Assembly: GCA_024036415.1 (NCBI GenBank)
Contig: JAMWET010004109.1
Span: 1-64,000, forward strand
Origin: Prochilodus magdalenae
Taxonomy: Eukaryota; Chordata; Actinopteri; Characiformes; Prochilodontidae
DNA length: 64,000 nt
Reading direction: 5' to 3'
The position numbers and the translations under genes are program-made. The notes beneath the pieces are model-generated. The model was given only the letters and a program-made list of their open reading frames with translations. It was not told the origin of the DNA and made no database searches. The number at the start of each line of letters is the position of its first letter. Position 1 is the first letter of the stretch. Positions 9,721-21,423 of this stretch are shown here, piece by piece.

Positions 9721-10900
9721 TATATTGCCAAAAGTATTCACTCCCCTATCCAAATCACTGACTTCAGGTGTTTCCATTGGTTTCCATGGCCACAGGTGTG
9801 TAAAACCCAGCACCTAGACATGCAGACTGCTCCTACAGACGTTAGTGAGAGAATGGGTCGCTCTCAGGAGCTCAGTGAACTCCAGCATGATAGGATTCCC
9901 AGTCGTGAAATTCCCTCCCTACTAAATATTCCACAGTCCACTGTCGGTGGGATTGGAACACAGTGGGAGTGATTGGGAACGATAGCCATAAAGTGGTAGA
10001 CCACGTAGAATGACGAAGCGGGGTCAGCGGATGCTGAGGGTCATAGGTCATAGAGGTCACCAACTTTCTACAGAGTCCATCACTACAGACCTCCAGACTT
10101 CATGTGTCCTTCAGATCAGCTCAGGAACAGTGTGTAGAGCTTCATGGAATGGGTTTCCATGGCCGAGCAGCTGCATCCAAGCCTACATCACCAAGCGCAG
10201 TGCAGAGCGTGGAACGCAGTGGTGTAAAGCTCCGCCCCTGGACTCTAGAGCAGTGGAGGCGTGTTCTCTGGAGTGACCAATCTGGTGATCCGAAGGACGA
10301 GTCTGGGTTTGGCGGTACCAAGAGAACGGTACTTGTCTGACTGCACTGTGCCGAGTGTAAAGTTTGGTGGAGGGGGGATTATGGTGTGGGGGTGTTGTTC
10401 TGGAGTTAGGCTCCGCCCCTTAGTTCCAGTGAGAGGAACTCTTAATGCTTCAGCAGACCAAGAGACTCTGGACCATTCCATGCTCCCAACTGTTTGGGAC
10501 AGTTTAGGGACGGCCCCTTCCTGTTCCATCATGACCGCACACCAGTGCACAGAGCAAGCTCCATAAAGACATGGACGAGCGAGTCTGGTGTGGAGGAACT
10601 GGACTGGCCTGCACAGAGTCCTGACCTCCACCCGATAGAACACCTTTGGGATGGATTAGAGTGGAGACTGAGAGCCAGGCCTTCTCGTCCAACATCGGTG
10701 TCTGACCTTACTAATGTGTTTCTGGAGGAATGGTCAGAAATTCCCATTAACACATTCCTAACCCTTGTGGAAAGACTTCCCAGAAGAGTTGAGGCTGTTG
10801 TAGGTGCAGAGGGTGGGTCGACATCATGTTAAACCCTATGGATTAGGAATGGGATGTCACTTAAGATCATATGTGTGTGGAGGTGGAAGAGCGAGTATTT
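9721..10900 (+). mobile_element. Tc1-like transposon, family C, near full length but dead
   Basis: The left terminus starts TATATTGCCAAAAGTATTCA at 9721. The right end near 10889-10900 keeps only GAGCGAGTATTT, which fits the reverse complement of the inner part of that terminus; the outermost bases are lost or diverged. The overall 1.18 kb is slightly short of typical Tc1 elements (about 1.2-1.6 kb). It carries the broken transposase described separately. It is the best reference in the window for interpreting the smaller Tc1-derived pieces. Confidence 0.9.
9853..10832 (+). pseudogene. Tc1-like transposase pseudogene (DD34E)
   Basis: This would encode the cut-and-paste transposase of the surrounding element, which binds the TIRs and cuts at TA. 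The ATG at 9853 opens MGRSQELSELQHDRI, followed by an HTH-like stretch. A stop interrupts it by about 9970, and further frameshifts follow. The first catalytic Asp lies in LWSDQS (about 10272). [12 protein letters not shown] follows near 10360. The second Asp is in [10 protein letters not shown] (10533-10535) and the Glu in HPIEHLW (10638-10640), with exactly 34 residues between them. That spacing is the Tc1 hallmark. The C-terminus ends LVERLPRRVEAV then GGSTSC and stop at 10832. The length of about 326 codons fits the family. The three acidic residues survive but the frame does not. Confidence 0.9.
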
Positions 10901-10904
10901 TATT

Positions 10905-11710
10905 CAATTCATTTTTGTTGATTTTTACTTCTATCCATCGTTGGATTGTGTGACCGGCTGTTTACACTGTGGGAAAATTTCATGATGGATGCATCAACAG
11001 AAATTGCCCCAAATCGAAAAACATCTGGTTCCATTGGCTTAAAATTGACTTAAAAATGTTGCCCTCTTCTGAAAAATTGGCATTTTAGAGATACTTGTTT
11101 TTTTATTTAAATTTTCGATACTTGGTTTAGATGTTGTTCTGGGTTCTTTTGTGACCACCTGGATGAGTCATCAAAGTGGCCATGGAGGAATTTAGGTGTA
11201 CACCATGATGAATGGACCGATAGAAATCTCCCAAAACTGCTCAGTAAGTCTGGTTCCATTGACTTCAATTGAAATTGAGGTAGGTCTAGCCCTTTTCTGT
11301 AAGATGCCACTTTGGAGATACTTGTTTTTGTTGGACAGCGATGATATGATGACATGGCCAAACGACCCGTGTCCATACTTTAGGCCTGTGCACATAATGT
11401 AAAGGCCACTGTCCATCGAAAACTCCTGCATAATTTATTAGCTGAGAGGTGAACAGTCATTCAAAAGGGTTTGGTGTAAATTAGGAGACCCCCTTTATGG
11501 TGCCTCAGTTACAGTGGTGATGATAGGAACCAGGGGTCCCATGTCTACAACACAACCACTGACTGTATATGTACTATCCAGTGTACCGAGACATGCCTAC
11601 CAGATTGCACATGGAACATTGGAAATCAAAGTTGGGGCCCTGATGTTGTCACAAGGCCTTAACATATAGGACAGCCCACCAGACAAACAAAGAGTCCAAA
11701 TAGCATGTGG
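10905..11710. repeat. Old unclassified dispersed repeat, two related halves
   Basis: The halves at about 11015-11110 and 11235-11340 share TCTGGTTCCATTG-CTT, a CCCTTTTCTG-like motif, and GAGATACTTGTTTTT. The last is followed in one by GTTGGACAGC. Related motifs, partly in the other orientation, are at 56530-56700 (TCAATGGAACCAGAC, GAGATACGTGGTTTTCATTG). There is no coding content; the class is unknown. Confidence 0.45.
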
Positions 11711-11711
11711 C

Positions 11712-12095
11712 ACCTCCACAAGCACCAATAACAGCTGTGACAGATGTGGTGGAGGCCTTCCCTGGCACAGTTCCGAGGAGAATTCCCTGTAGACTGGGAT
11801 TTTATCCACTGCTGGTAGACCCGTACGACCGTACGCTTCCATACACCTGCAGATTCAGCTACTTCCTTCACACTATGGTCTTTGGCCACGCCCACATGCA
11901 GTCCCTCCTTTTAGCCAATCATTATCATCTGCTCTGGAGCGTTTACCACACATGGAACGAAACATTCCCTGTACTGTAGCTCCTCCTCCCGATCTATGGA
12001 TCCCATCACTCACACCCCGCAGGTATTTATAGCCCCATCACCCTTTTACAGCGCCCTCTGCAGGAGCCTGAAGGTACTACCACCTTAAGCACGCA
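11712..12095 (-). mobile_element. Tc1-like deletion derivative, family B copy 2
   Basis: Minus-strand element with its outer end at the right (ACTACCACCTTAAGCACGC). It has the family leader (CACACCCCGCAGGTATTTATAGCCCC on the plus strand), GGCCACGCCCACATGCAGTC, and an intact N-terminal HTH frame (DHSVKEVAESAGVWKRTV). The distal part switches to GCACCAATAACAGCTGTGACAG, so most of the catalytic region is missing. The far end is truncated near 11712. Confidence 0.8.
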
Positions 12096-13010
12096 AGCGG
12101 ACTTCCTGATGCATGTATATCTCTGGACTCTGGTCGGACCCACTAGCTCTATTTCTGGAGTGCAGCTAAACCTCGCAGCATGAAACAGATGCCAGGCAGA
12201 GGCAGAGGCAGAGGAAGAGGAAGAGGCAGTGTAAACTACCATTATTACACGCTGACCAATAGGGCAGGTCGGAGGCCGAAAGGCCAGGAGCTCGAGGCCC
12301 TGTGCATGCGCCCTGTGTGCCATATAAACAGTAACTCAGTGTGTAAAGTGTGTGTTATTTGAAGATTAGGAGTGTATGCATAGCCTCAGACCTCCATCCG
12401 CGCATTAGTATTCGCAGCTGCTCTCCTGCAGAGGCAGAAACGCTGCCGATAGGAGGCTTTTTCAAAACCCAAGTAAACTTAGTTTGTACTGACCGTAGAA
12501 AAAGACCCTTGGCCCCTTCACCTTCTTCTCTAAACATCATAGCATGATTTCCAGCGCTGATGGAGCTGGGCTCCGAATCAATTCCTATCTATCTGCTCCT
12601 TTCAAGCAGCCGGCACGGCTCTGGAGACGGAGCGCCGACGCTGTAGCTGCAGCATCTTCGCTTAATCCCTTCCTCTCGCTCTCTCACGCACACTTCGTAA
12701 CGGTGAGGTGTACGTCTTGCTAATTAGTAGCTTATCTTTACAAAGCCCTAATTTCATTTGATAGTGTTAGATGTGTAGACTTCCAGCAGGCTGTGCCTCC
12801 AGGTAATAAAAAATAGACTCAAGAACATAATATTGACTGAGCACGAGGAGCTTAAGGGTGCAAATATATTTCAGCACACTCACGCCTGTATCTTGGGGAA
12901 GCTGATACTTAATGAATATCCGGGGTAACAACGTGGAGCTGTTACTGTGCAGGCAGCATTTGATTCCATTTGTGGAAAGCAACGCCGTAGCTGGGAGAGG
13001 ACTGGGCCGG
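12096..13010. other. Unique-looking DNA with a short GGCAGA run
   Basis: A GGCAGA/GGAAGA hexamer run lies at about 12193-12228. Beyond it, 12350-13010 is repeat-free with balanced composition. An AATGAATATCCGG motif lies near 12911. No gene. Confidence 0.4.
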
Positions 13011-14690
13011 GCACTTCAGTAACCCTACACACCGTGTTACGGGGTGGCCTGGATCGGCTGCTTGAGCAACTCTACACCACAGCTACAAGAGGCTGAGTGT
13101 TTGAGTGATGCTACACTGCAGCTACAAGGCTGCTCGGGCTAGCTGACTGAGCCTACTGACCGGGCCGACTGACTGGGCCAGCTTTTTGTGGAGTGCTTCA
13201 CTGGAGCGACGAGTACAAGATTAGGCTGATTGCTTAAGTAATGCTACAATGCAGCTAAGAGGCTGCTTGGGCTAGCTAACTGGCCCAGTTGCTTATATAC
13301 AGCAGCTACGAGGCTGCTCGGGCTAGCTGACTGGGCCGGTTGGTTATGTACAGCAGCTGATACGGTGCTCGGGCTAGCTAACTGAGCCTACTGACCGTGC
13401 CGGCTGACTGGGCCAGCTTTTTGTGGAGTTCTTCACTGGAGCGACAAGTACAAGATTACGCTGAATGCTTAAATGATGCTACACTGCAGCTACGAGGCTG
13501 TTTAGGCTAGCTGACTGGCCCGGTTGTTTATGTACAGCAGCTAAGACGCAGCTCGGGCTAACTGACTGAGCCTACTGACCGGGCCAGCTGACTGGGCCTG
13601 CTGACCGTGCCGGCTGACTGGGCCAGCTTTTTGTGGAGTGCTTCACTGGAGCGACAAATACAAGGTTAGGCTGATTGCTTAAGTGATGCTACGCTGCAGC
13701 TACGAGGCTGCTTAGGCTAGCTGACTGGCCCGGTTGTTTATATACAGCAGCTAAGATGCTGCTTGGGCTAGCTGACTGGGCCGGCTGACTGGCCCAACTG
13801 ACCGGGCCATCTTTATGGGCAGTGCTGCACTGGAGTGACGAGGATGATTAGGCCATAGACTGGGCCAGCCACATGAAGGGCATATCACTGTTGCTACAAT
13901 ACCGCCTGGACAGGTTACATGTGCAAATCTGCACCACAGCTAGCTACAAGGATGACTAGGGGTTTGAGGGTTGCATGACTGGCTGCCTGGCTCAGCTGTT
14001 TGAGGGAATCTACACTGAGCATCACCAGGCTGACTGAGTGAGGTCGCTTGTGTTAGCTGACTTGGCCATCTGTAAGACACTAGGATGCTGACTGGACTTC
14101 TTGTTTCAGTAGTACTGCCCAGCAGCTATGAGGTTGCTAGGGGTAGGTGACTGGGACAGTCGCTTGTGCCATGTTTCACAGGAGCTACAAGGCTGACTGG
14201 ACCAAGCATTGGGAACACAACACTCTGGTGCATGGCTGCCTGTGCAAATCCACACCCGCACCTATGAGTATGCTAAGGCTAGCTGTTTGAGCGAGGTTAG
14301 CTACAAGTTAGCTACTTGGTCTAGCTGACTGGGCCAGTTGCATGTGCACCATAGCTACAAGGCTGGCTGAGCTGCCTGCTCCTAAGACGCTGACTGGGCC
14401 GGCTGACTGGGCCAGCTGACTGGGCCAGCCATTTGTGCAATGCATCACAGGACCTACAAGGCTGACTGGGCCAGGCACTTAAGGACACTACACTCTGGTG
14501 CATGGCTGCCTGGACCAAACCACTTGTGCAAATCCACACCCGCACCTATGAGTATGCTAAGGCTGGCTGTTGCGAGGTTAGCTACAAGGCCTAGCTGACT
14601 GGGCCAGTTGCATGTGCACCATAGCTACAAGGCCGACTGAGCTGCCAGCTTGTGCACTGCTGTACATCATCTAAGACCCTGCTTGGGCCG
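13011..14690. repeat. Higher-order tandem domain built on GACTGGGC and GCAGCTACGAGGCTG
   Basis: Landmark GCTTTTTGTGGAGTGCTTCA or its variants recurs near 13181, 13416 and 13626, and diverged at about 13806. That gives higher-order units of about 180-235 bp. Each contains CTACACTGCAGCTACGAGGC, GCTCGGGCTAGCTGACTGG and TTTATGTACAGCAGCTA. It decays rightward into looser copies (CTACAAGGCTGACTGGGCC) up to the purer 13-bp array that follows. CAGCTG and GCTAGC palindromes are frequent. Confidence 0.85.
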
Positions 14691-15357
14691 GCTGACTAGG
14701 CCAGCTGACTGGGACGTCTGACTGGGCCGGATGACAGGGCCGGCTGACTGGGGCAGCTGACTGGGCCGGCTGATTGGGCCAGCTGACTGGGACGTCTGAC
14801 TGGGCCGGCTGACTGGGCCGGCTGACTGGGCCGGCTGACTGGGGCAGGTGACTGGGCCAGCTGACTGGGCCGGCTGACTGGGCTGGCTGACTGGGACGTC
14901 TGACTGGGGCAGCTGACAGGGCCGGCTGACTGGGGCAGCTGACTGGGACGTCTGACTGGGCCGGATGACAGGGCCAGCTGACTGGGACGTCTGACTGGGC
15001 CGGATGACAGGGCCGGCTGACTGGGACGTCTGACTGGGCCGGCTGACAGGGCCGGCTGACTGGGCCGGCTGACTGGGGCAGCTGACTGGGCCGGCTGACT
15101 GGGCCAGCCATTTGTGCCGGCTGACTGGGAGCTGACTGGAGCTGACGAGGCTGGGCTGTGCTGACTTGCTGACTGGGTGGCTGATGGGCTATGGGGCAGC
15201 TGATAGCCGGCTGACTGGGGCAGCTGACTGGGCCGGCTGACTGGGCTGGCTGACTGGGCCGGCTGACTGGGGCAGCTGACTGGGCCGGCTGACTGGGGCA
15301 GCTGACTGGGCCGGCTGACTGGGCTGGCTGACTGGGCCGGCTGACTGGGCCAGCCAT
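14691..15357. repeat. 13-bp minisatellite (GACTGGGCCGGCT)
   Basis: About 50 copies of GACTGGGCCGGCT or variants (GGGACGTCT, GGGGCAGCT, ACAGGGCCG). A 39-bp superunit gives long minus-strand frames reading SQPAQSAGPVSRP. These are repeat artefacts. Superblocks are visible, for example GACGTCTGACTGGGCCGGAT recurring at about 14704, 14946 and 14982. Confidence 0.95.
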
Positions 15358-16200
15358 TTGTGTAATGAATCACTGGAGCTCGAGGCTGGCTGTGTTGGTA
15401 CGATGCTATACTATAGCTATGAGGCTTGAGCAGTGCTACCTAGGTCGGTTTACCAGACCAGCCATTTCTGTGAGACTGTGGCACAGCATCCTGGGACTCC
15501 TTCCGGGCCAGCTAAGAGACTGCCGTGGTCCGGGGAGTTTTCCCCACATTGTCTTTAAATCATTGTGGAATTATTTAATGTAATGACTTTCTGTGAGGGA
15601 CCTTTTGAAGCCATCCAACAGACGTCTGGCTTGAGCACTTCTAATCAAACCACCTCAAATGACTTTGTTAGAGTCTTAACGACTGACATTCTGAAGAATA
15701 GTGGAGTGTCCCCCTTAGGAGACACCGGGACCAAGATGACTGGAACAAATGTAAAGGGGAAAAAAAGACAGGGAACCAATTGAGAGTGGCAAAGACACAT
15801 CGGCACTCCAGTCACCTTTGATCCGGCTGCGAGTGTGCGGCAGGCTTTTGAAGGGGGTTCAGAAAAAGAGTTCGGTGTAATCTAGCCCATGTCACCACTG
15901 AGGCTATAAATTAGGAAGACGTGAGAGCTGCCTCAGGCGAGCAGCGAGCTTGCAAGCGAACGGGCCGAGTCTCGGTCCCAGCAGACCCGCCTAGAGCTCA
16001 GGACGGAGGACAGGAGAGCGAAAGGACAACTCTAGGACATAGACATTGTGTCAGTTGACACTGAGCTCAGATCTGAGCCTGCTATATCTATAGAGTTCAT
16101 CTCTGATCTGTTTTCATCGGCACACTCCATCCTAACCTTCCTGCTGAGCTGACGGTATAATAGAGAGTGTGGTCCTACAGCCACAACCTCTGTTCAACCG
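15358..16200. other. Intergenic stretch
   Basis: It begins with a few degenerate remnants of the preceding array, then mixed unique sequence. GAGCGAGCAGCGAGC-like runs occur near 15935-15960. No gene recognised. Confidence 0.35.
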
Positions 16201-16212
16201 GGAAAGCTGTAC

Positions 16213-17045
16213 ACTAGATGAACATTGCTGTGAGGATTTGATTGAGTTTTAGTGAGGTCAGACTCTGATGTAACATTACTGTGAGGACTTGATTGAGCGT
16301 TAGTGTGGTCGGGCCATGATGTAACATTGCTGTGAGGGTTTGATTGAGTTTTAGTGTGGTCGGGCCATGATGTAACATTGCTGTGAGGATTTGATTGAGC
16401 GTTAGTGAGGTCAGACTCTGATGTAACATTACTGTGAGGATTTGACTGAGCGTTAGTGAGGTTAGGTACTGATGTAACATTGCTGTGAGGATTTGATTGA
16501 GCGTTAGTGAGGTCAGCTACTGATGTTGGAACATTGCTGTGTGGATTTGATTGAGCGTTAGTGAGGTTAGGTACTGATGTAACATTGCTGTGAGGATTTG
16601 ATTGAGCGTTAGTGAGTTTAGGTACTGATGTAACATTGCTGTGAGGATTTGATTGAGCATTGATTTAGCATTGATTTGTGTGAGGTCAGATACTGTGAAA
16701 CATTGCTGTGAGGATTTGACTGAACATTAGTGAGGTCAGGTACTGATGTGGGAACATTGCTGTGAGGATTTGATTGAGCGTTAGTGAGGTTAGGTACTGA
16801 TGTAACATCGCTGTGAGGATTTGATTGAGCATTGATTGAACATTGATTTGTTTGAGGTCAGGTACTTTGAAACATTGCTGTGAGGATTTGATTGAGCGTT
16901 AGTGAGGTCAGACTCTGATGTAACGTTGCTGTGAGGATTTGATTAAATGTGTTAGTGAGGTCAGGTACTGATGTGGGAACATTGCTGTGAGGATATGATT
17001 GATCATTAGTAAGGTCGGGTACTGGTGTTGAGTATTGCTCATGCA
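16213..17045 (-). repeat. 51-bp minisatellite, same family as locus 7695-7975 (locus 2)
   Basis: TAACATTGCTGTGAGGATTT recurs every 51 bp with a few longer or broken units, about 16 in all. The reverse complement (AAATCCTCACAGCAATGTT, then GTACCTGACCTCACTAA) is the 53-bp unit of the 7.7-kb array. The minus-strand translation (LNQILTAMLHQSLTSLT) is the transposase-derived text. Units near 16640-16690 and 16825-16870 carry an ATTGATTTAGCATTGATTTG-type insertion, so a variant sub-block was copied. Confidence 0.9.
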
Positions 17046-18265
17046 TTGTAGGTAAATTAGAAATACCAGTTAGCAGCCAGTTGCTAGTTTGATACAGCCT
17101 AATAGAAGCCTTACCAAAGCTCTGTGTAGTTAATACTTAATAAAGTAGTACTAACTACTTAATAACTAGTAATAACAACGTTATTAAATTAGATAACCAG
17201 TTCCCGGATTGTATAAGGGCATTTTGATGTCTCCTGATACCCGAGTGTTACCGGTGTTTCGAGAACAGTGGCCAGTGAGCGTAATTCTGCGGTCGTGCTG
17301 GAAACGACCTTTATTGACGCCGAGTATCAAATGTAGGAAAATGTAGACTGTAACAGTGTAAAGCACAGCCAACGCTGGCTGCTCATTTCCATCCCTAATG
17401 CAATCGATCAAGTCACTTCACCCCGAGGCTTTCACTCTGCTCCCGCGTACATCTGCTTACAGCATGTCTGAAATTTATTTCTAATCTAGTAATGCACAGA
17501 GCATTAGGAGGCACTGCAGCTTCCCGAGCCTTCTTACTGACTAGGAGGCGTTCGGATGGATGCTGCTCAACGGAGCACTCCAGCACTTCATCTGTATCGG
17601 ACACATCAGTGACATGGGGTCGATTACCACAGGGGGATTTCCCTGTGCTCGGATACGGCCCGAACACCCGCTCCCCGAGAGCACACGTGCAATCGAAGCC
17701 AGTGCACAGCTGCTTCCGGCGTCACGTCCATTGACCTCTATTATTAATGAATCCCCGGCGAACTGGTCTTCTTCTCTGTTTGAGTACAAGAAGCTGTTTA
17801 CCTTATCGTCTGCTGGGATTGATCATTTGCTACAGCTCGCCCCACACCAGAACAACTTCACCAAGGCCCCCTAGGTATCACCTGTTAACCTTGCAATAGA
17901 AGGCAATGGACAAAGATGCACACAACGGAAGGTGGGCAGGACCCTATGCAAATAGAGGATGCCAGGAGCCAATGGGAAGTAGCAGTTGGTCAACTCTAAT
18001 AAAGACGATGAAGCCAGTAACTGAGACAAGTGACAGAAGCCCATGGTAATAAGTCATCTGCACTGAACACCTGCATTGCTAGGTGATAGTGTCCAGTTCA
18101 AACTTCAAACAAGTGAACTGAGACGGTACCAGTAGGAACTTGCAGCCATGGCTCAACAATCAAACGTATGTCCAGTCAGCTTTGGGACTTCCCCTCCAGT
18201 ATCTCATACCCTCCATTAGCATGGTCCTCTCAAAGCTGGTCATGTGTCCCCATTGACGCCTGTGC
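17046..18265. other. Mostly unique DNA
   Basis: 17046-17170 is AT-rich. 17180-17880 is repeat-free and balanced in composition. Overlapping short frames occur on both strands but no recognisable domain. 17880-18265 is undistinguished. Confidence 0.4.
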
Positions 18266-18269
18266 TCTA

Positions 18270-18318
18270 TTGAATTTCCCTCTGGGATCAATAAAGTATC
18301 TATCTATCTATCTATCTC
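18270..18318 (+). repeat. LINE-type 3' tail ending in (TATC)n
   Basis: TGAATTTCCCTCTGGGATCA then AATAAAGTATC and about five TATC units. The same tail is at 28679 and, diverged, at 33143. This text is a typical 3' end of teleost non-LTR retrotransposons, whose short tandem tail seeds microsatellites. The element body is not recognisable upstream. Confidence 0.75.
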
Positions 18319-18384
18319 TAGGTTTAGCCTAGCGTTAGCCTAGCATTTAGCACACCGGGAGTGTTCCTTTAAGTCATACCACAG

Positions 18385-18945
18385 CTGTTCCAGTGAGAGG
18401 AGCTCCTAATGCTTCAGCAGACCAAGAGACTCTGGACAATTTGGGGGACAGTCCCTTCCTGTTCCAACGTGACTGCTGTGGAAGAACTTGACCAGCCTGC
18501 ACAGAGTCCTGACCTCAACCTGATAGAACACCTTTGGGATGGATTGGAGTGGAGACTGAGAGCCAGGCCTTCTCGTCCAACATCAGAGTCCGACCTCACG
18601 AGTGTGCCTCTGGAAGAATGGTCAGGAATTCCCATAAACACATTCCCAAACCTAATGCTTCAGCTGACCAAGAGACTCTGGACAATTCCTTGCTCCCAAC
18701 TTTGTGGGAACCGTTTGGGGACGACCCTTTCCAGTTCCAACATGACTAGTGTGGAAGAACTTGACCAGCCTGCACAGAGTGCTGACCTCAACCCGATAGA
18801 ACACCTTTGGGATGGATTAGAGTGGAGACTGAGAGCCAGGCCTTCTCGTCCAACATCAGTGTCCGATCTCACAAATGTGCTTCTGGAAGAATGGTCAAGC
18901 ATTCCCATAAACACATTCCCAACCCTTGTGGAAAGCCTTCCTTAG
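18385..18945 (+). mobile_element. Family C transposase C-terminal fragment, tandemly duplicated
   Basis: Two head-to-tail copies (about 18385-18652 and 18653-18945) of the 3' part of the family C gene. Each runs from [10 protein letters not shown], through the second Asp region, VEELDQPAQS-DLN-IEHLWDGLEWRLRARPSRPTS, to EEWS-IPINTFP-L. Together they make one 178-residue open frame at 18409-18945. The catalytic domain is incomplete in both. The two copies share internal deletions next to the second Asp, so they arose by local duplication of one damaged fragment. Confidence 0.88.
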
Positions 18946-19780
18946 CCTAGAGTTAGCATAGCATTTAGCGCAACGTCCGTGTTCCTTTAAGACATTGTAC
19001 CGCAGCTGTGCAGGGCTCGGTAAATAGAAGTCAGTGCTCGGCGGTGTAAGTGGATGTTCCAGCTGAACTTTGTTTATCTGGAGTGGGCTGAGGTCAGGGC
19101 AATACTTCTGGAGAGCCATCATGAAAATCACGCTTGACAAAGGGGCTTGGAGAGGTGATGCACTTTGCAAGGCTAGCTGTTCGGCGCTCAGCTCCCACTC
19201 CAGGCGCTGATGTGTATGAGTGAGATGGAAGAGGTGGGTTAGTCAGAGGAGCAAACAAGCATAACACGGGAAACTATTAAACTAATGCACTGATATCTCA
19301 TTCACGTTCCACTTAGCGACTCAATCGAACGGCGCTCGGCGCGCAAGCGATTACCCAGGCTTGTAATTTAGAGCACATAGAGGCCTATACGGCACGGCAT
19401 GAATATGGATTAGGCTCAATTACTTCACGTCAGTGAGCAGCTATATGTCTCGGCAAGGCCAGATGGACCGTGCGCACTGCTTCAAGATGAATCAAACAAA
19501 TTGGCCCTAATTGGTGTGTCCATCCATCCTCACGCTGCCGAGCAGAGCTTTCCTAAGGAAAACAATTGGGCAATGCTCGTGGAGAATGATGGGAATGCTA
19601 CCGGAGGCGGAGGCTGCTGTTCTGGAAGTGCTTGCTGGTGTCTCATTAGATGTGATGTGATTTGACATGGCTTGTCAAAGCTCCGACCCTTAACACAAGC
19701 AACATGTGATGAGCGGGTGTGTGGGCCAACTGCTGGAGCATCACCGCCATCACGGTTGGGGTTCGGTGGTATATGGATAG
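18946..19780. other. Unique island, candidate conserved non-coding DNA
   Basis: 19300-19610 in particular is free of repeats and holds several homeodomain-like cores (CTCAATTACTTCACG, CCCTAATTGGTG, AACAATTGGGC). No coding frame stands out. Conservation cannot be judged from one sequence. Confidence 0.4.
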
Positions 19781-19829
19781 TCTCGTTACTGCTTCAGCCC
19801 ACATGGATGGTAAGTAGATGTTATTTGGT

Positions 19830-20390
19830 TACTGGGATGTTTCTGAGAAGACTGTAGATTAGATAATCCACATGCATAAGGAAGGAGAAGGTCAGAAGAC
19901 CACCAACACTGTGCCCATCGGATAAACAGGAGGACGTCAAGCTGCTTCAGATCTGGGAATATCCACAGGTGTTCCTGTCTGTCCTTCCACTGTGAGAAGA
20001 CACCTACAGAGGAGGTGTAACCATCCATTAGGACCTTCTTAGAAATGTGACTTCTAACAACCACCTGGAAGACCTGGTAGACCCACCAACACTGTCCATA
20101 TCACAGAAACAGTGAAAGAGAGAAAGGAGAACATCAAGCTCCACCCTTGCTTCGGATCTTAGAACACTACCAGGTGTCTCTGTCCATCCTTCTACTCTGA
20201 GGAGACACCTCAACACTATAAAGGTCTAAAAGGATCTTCAGCTGCTCAACTTGAAGCCGCCACTTGTGTTCTCGGAATAGTGGACTCGTCACCCCAGTCC
20301 AGACCTCAACACCAGTGAATGTGTATCTTGGATGATGAGAAGAAGCAGTAAACGCTAAACATCTACGACTGACCTTTGGAGGTGTGTCTT
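19830..20390 (+). mobile_element. Tc1-like remnant with duplicated HTH region
   Basis: Plus-strand text TGVPVCPSTVRRHLQRR near 19965-20015 is the second HTH of a Tc1 transposase. A related block at about 20080-20240 repeats the same segment (CATCAAGCT-CA, ACCAGGTGTCTCTGTCCATCC, GAGGAGACACCTC). Farther on, CCCCAGTCCAGACCTCAACACC (PQSRPQH, from P-SPDLNPIE) marks the third catalytic region. It is degenerate, with many stops and no termini seen. Confidence 0.7.
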
Positions 20391-20559
20391 TGAGAAATCG
20401 GCCGGAAATACAAAATTTTTGAAATTCCCGGTCTAAGTTCCAGAGTCTACTGTGTAATTACTGAGCACCAACAAACTCTATTTCAGTGTGTTAAGGCTTC
20501 GTCCAAGAAATAGAGCTCATAGATTGACTTGAGTTAGGGATTCATCACTCCTGGGTGCC

Positions 20560-21300
20560 CCGCTTTCATCCAGAGCGATCTAGAACCATGCTCAAGGTTC
20601 TATTGAATGATGTTTCCAGCTAGTACAGGAAGGTTAGAGCCTAAACTTGCCATGAGCTCAGACACTGCCCGAACAGGGGGCCAGTACTGATACCTAGAGA
20701 GATCAATACACAGACATATATAAAGCAAAAGTGCACAACCTGGCAACCCTAGCCCAGCGCTCATAGAGTGCATTAGGAAGAGATGGGTCTTCAGTCTGCA
20801 CTTGAAGACCATGAGGGACTCCGCTGTTCGGACAGCCATTGGGAGTTCATTCCACCAACTAGGAGCCAGGACAGAGAAGAGTCTGGACACTTGTCTTTCA
20901 TGAGTCCTCAGGGATGGCGGGTCGAGTCGAGCTGTACTTGAAGCTGGAAGGACTCAAGGTACAGATAGACTCTTCACCATCGCCATAAGGAGGGAGGCGC
21001 TGGTCCATTCCTGGTTCTGTAGGTGTCATAGTTTTAAATCTGATGTGGGCAGCAGCAGGAAGCCAGTGAAGGGAGCGCAGCAGTGGAGTGACGTGGGAAG
21101 ATTGAAGACGAGCCGAGCTGCTGCATTCTGGACCAGCTGTAGGGTCTGATGGCCCGTAGAGGAAGACCAGCCAGGAGGGAGTTGGGGTAGTCTAGCCTTG
21201 AAATGACCAGAGACTGGACCAGCAGCTGGGTGACCTCCTGAGAGAGGAAGGGTCGTATCCTCTGGATGTTGTAGAGGAGGAATCTGCATGACCGAGTACA
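20560..21300 (-). mobile_element. L2-like LINE, C-terminal reverse transcriptase fragment
   Basis: Minus-strand translation in shifting frames gives the typical end of an L2/Jockey-type ORF2. It reads LQLVQNAAARLVFNLPTS (about 21105-21160), then a HWLPAA-H-RFK-like stretch, then SRLFSVLAPSWWNELPMAVR (about 20825-20890) and AESLMVFKCRLKTHLF. The protein's natural end is near 20750. The enzyme's catalytic YADD part is not present here, so this is a 5'-truncated, frameshifted copy, as usual for target-primed LINEs. Confidence 0.85.
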
Positions 21301-21423
21301 GACCCCATTTCACACGTCTCCAGAGTACTGGAAATCCCACCAATACAGCACTACTACAAGCTACTACAAACTCAACCACAAGCTGCCAGAACACGATTGG
21401 CTTGAGTGGATACGTTAATATGC

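Noticed and set aside
14671..15373. Pro/Ser/Gln-rich 228-codon frame
   Set aside because: 13-bp minisatellite with a 39-bp coding period.
16213..17045. CRISPR-like array (51-bp period)
   Set aside because: Units are contiguous with no unique spacers; vertebrate context; derived from transposase DNA.
18409..18945. 178-codon open frame with IEHLWDGLEW repeated twice, as a possible domesticated gene
   Set aside because: It lacks the first catalytic region and HTH, has no upstream exon signals, and is a simple tandem duplication of a damaged fragment.
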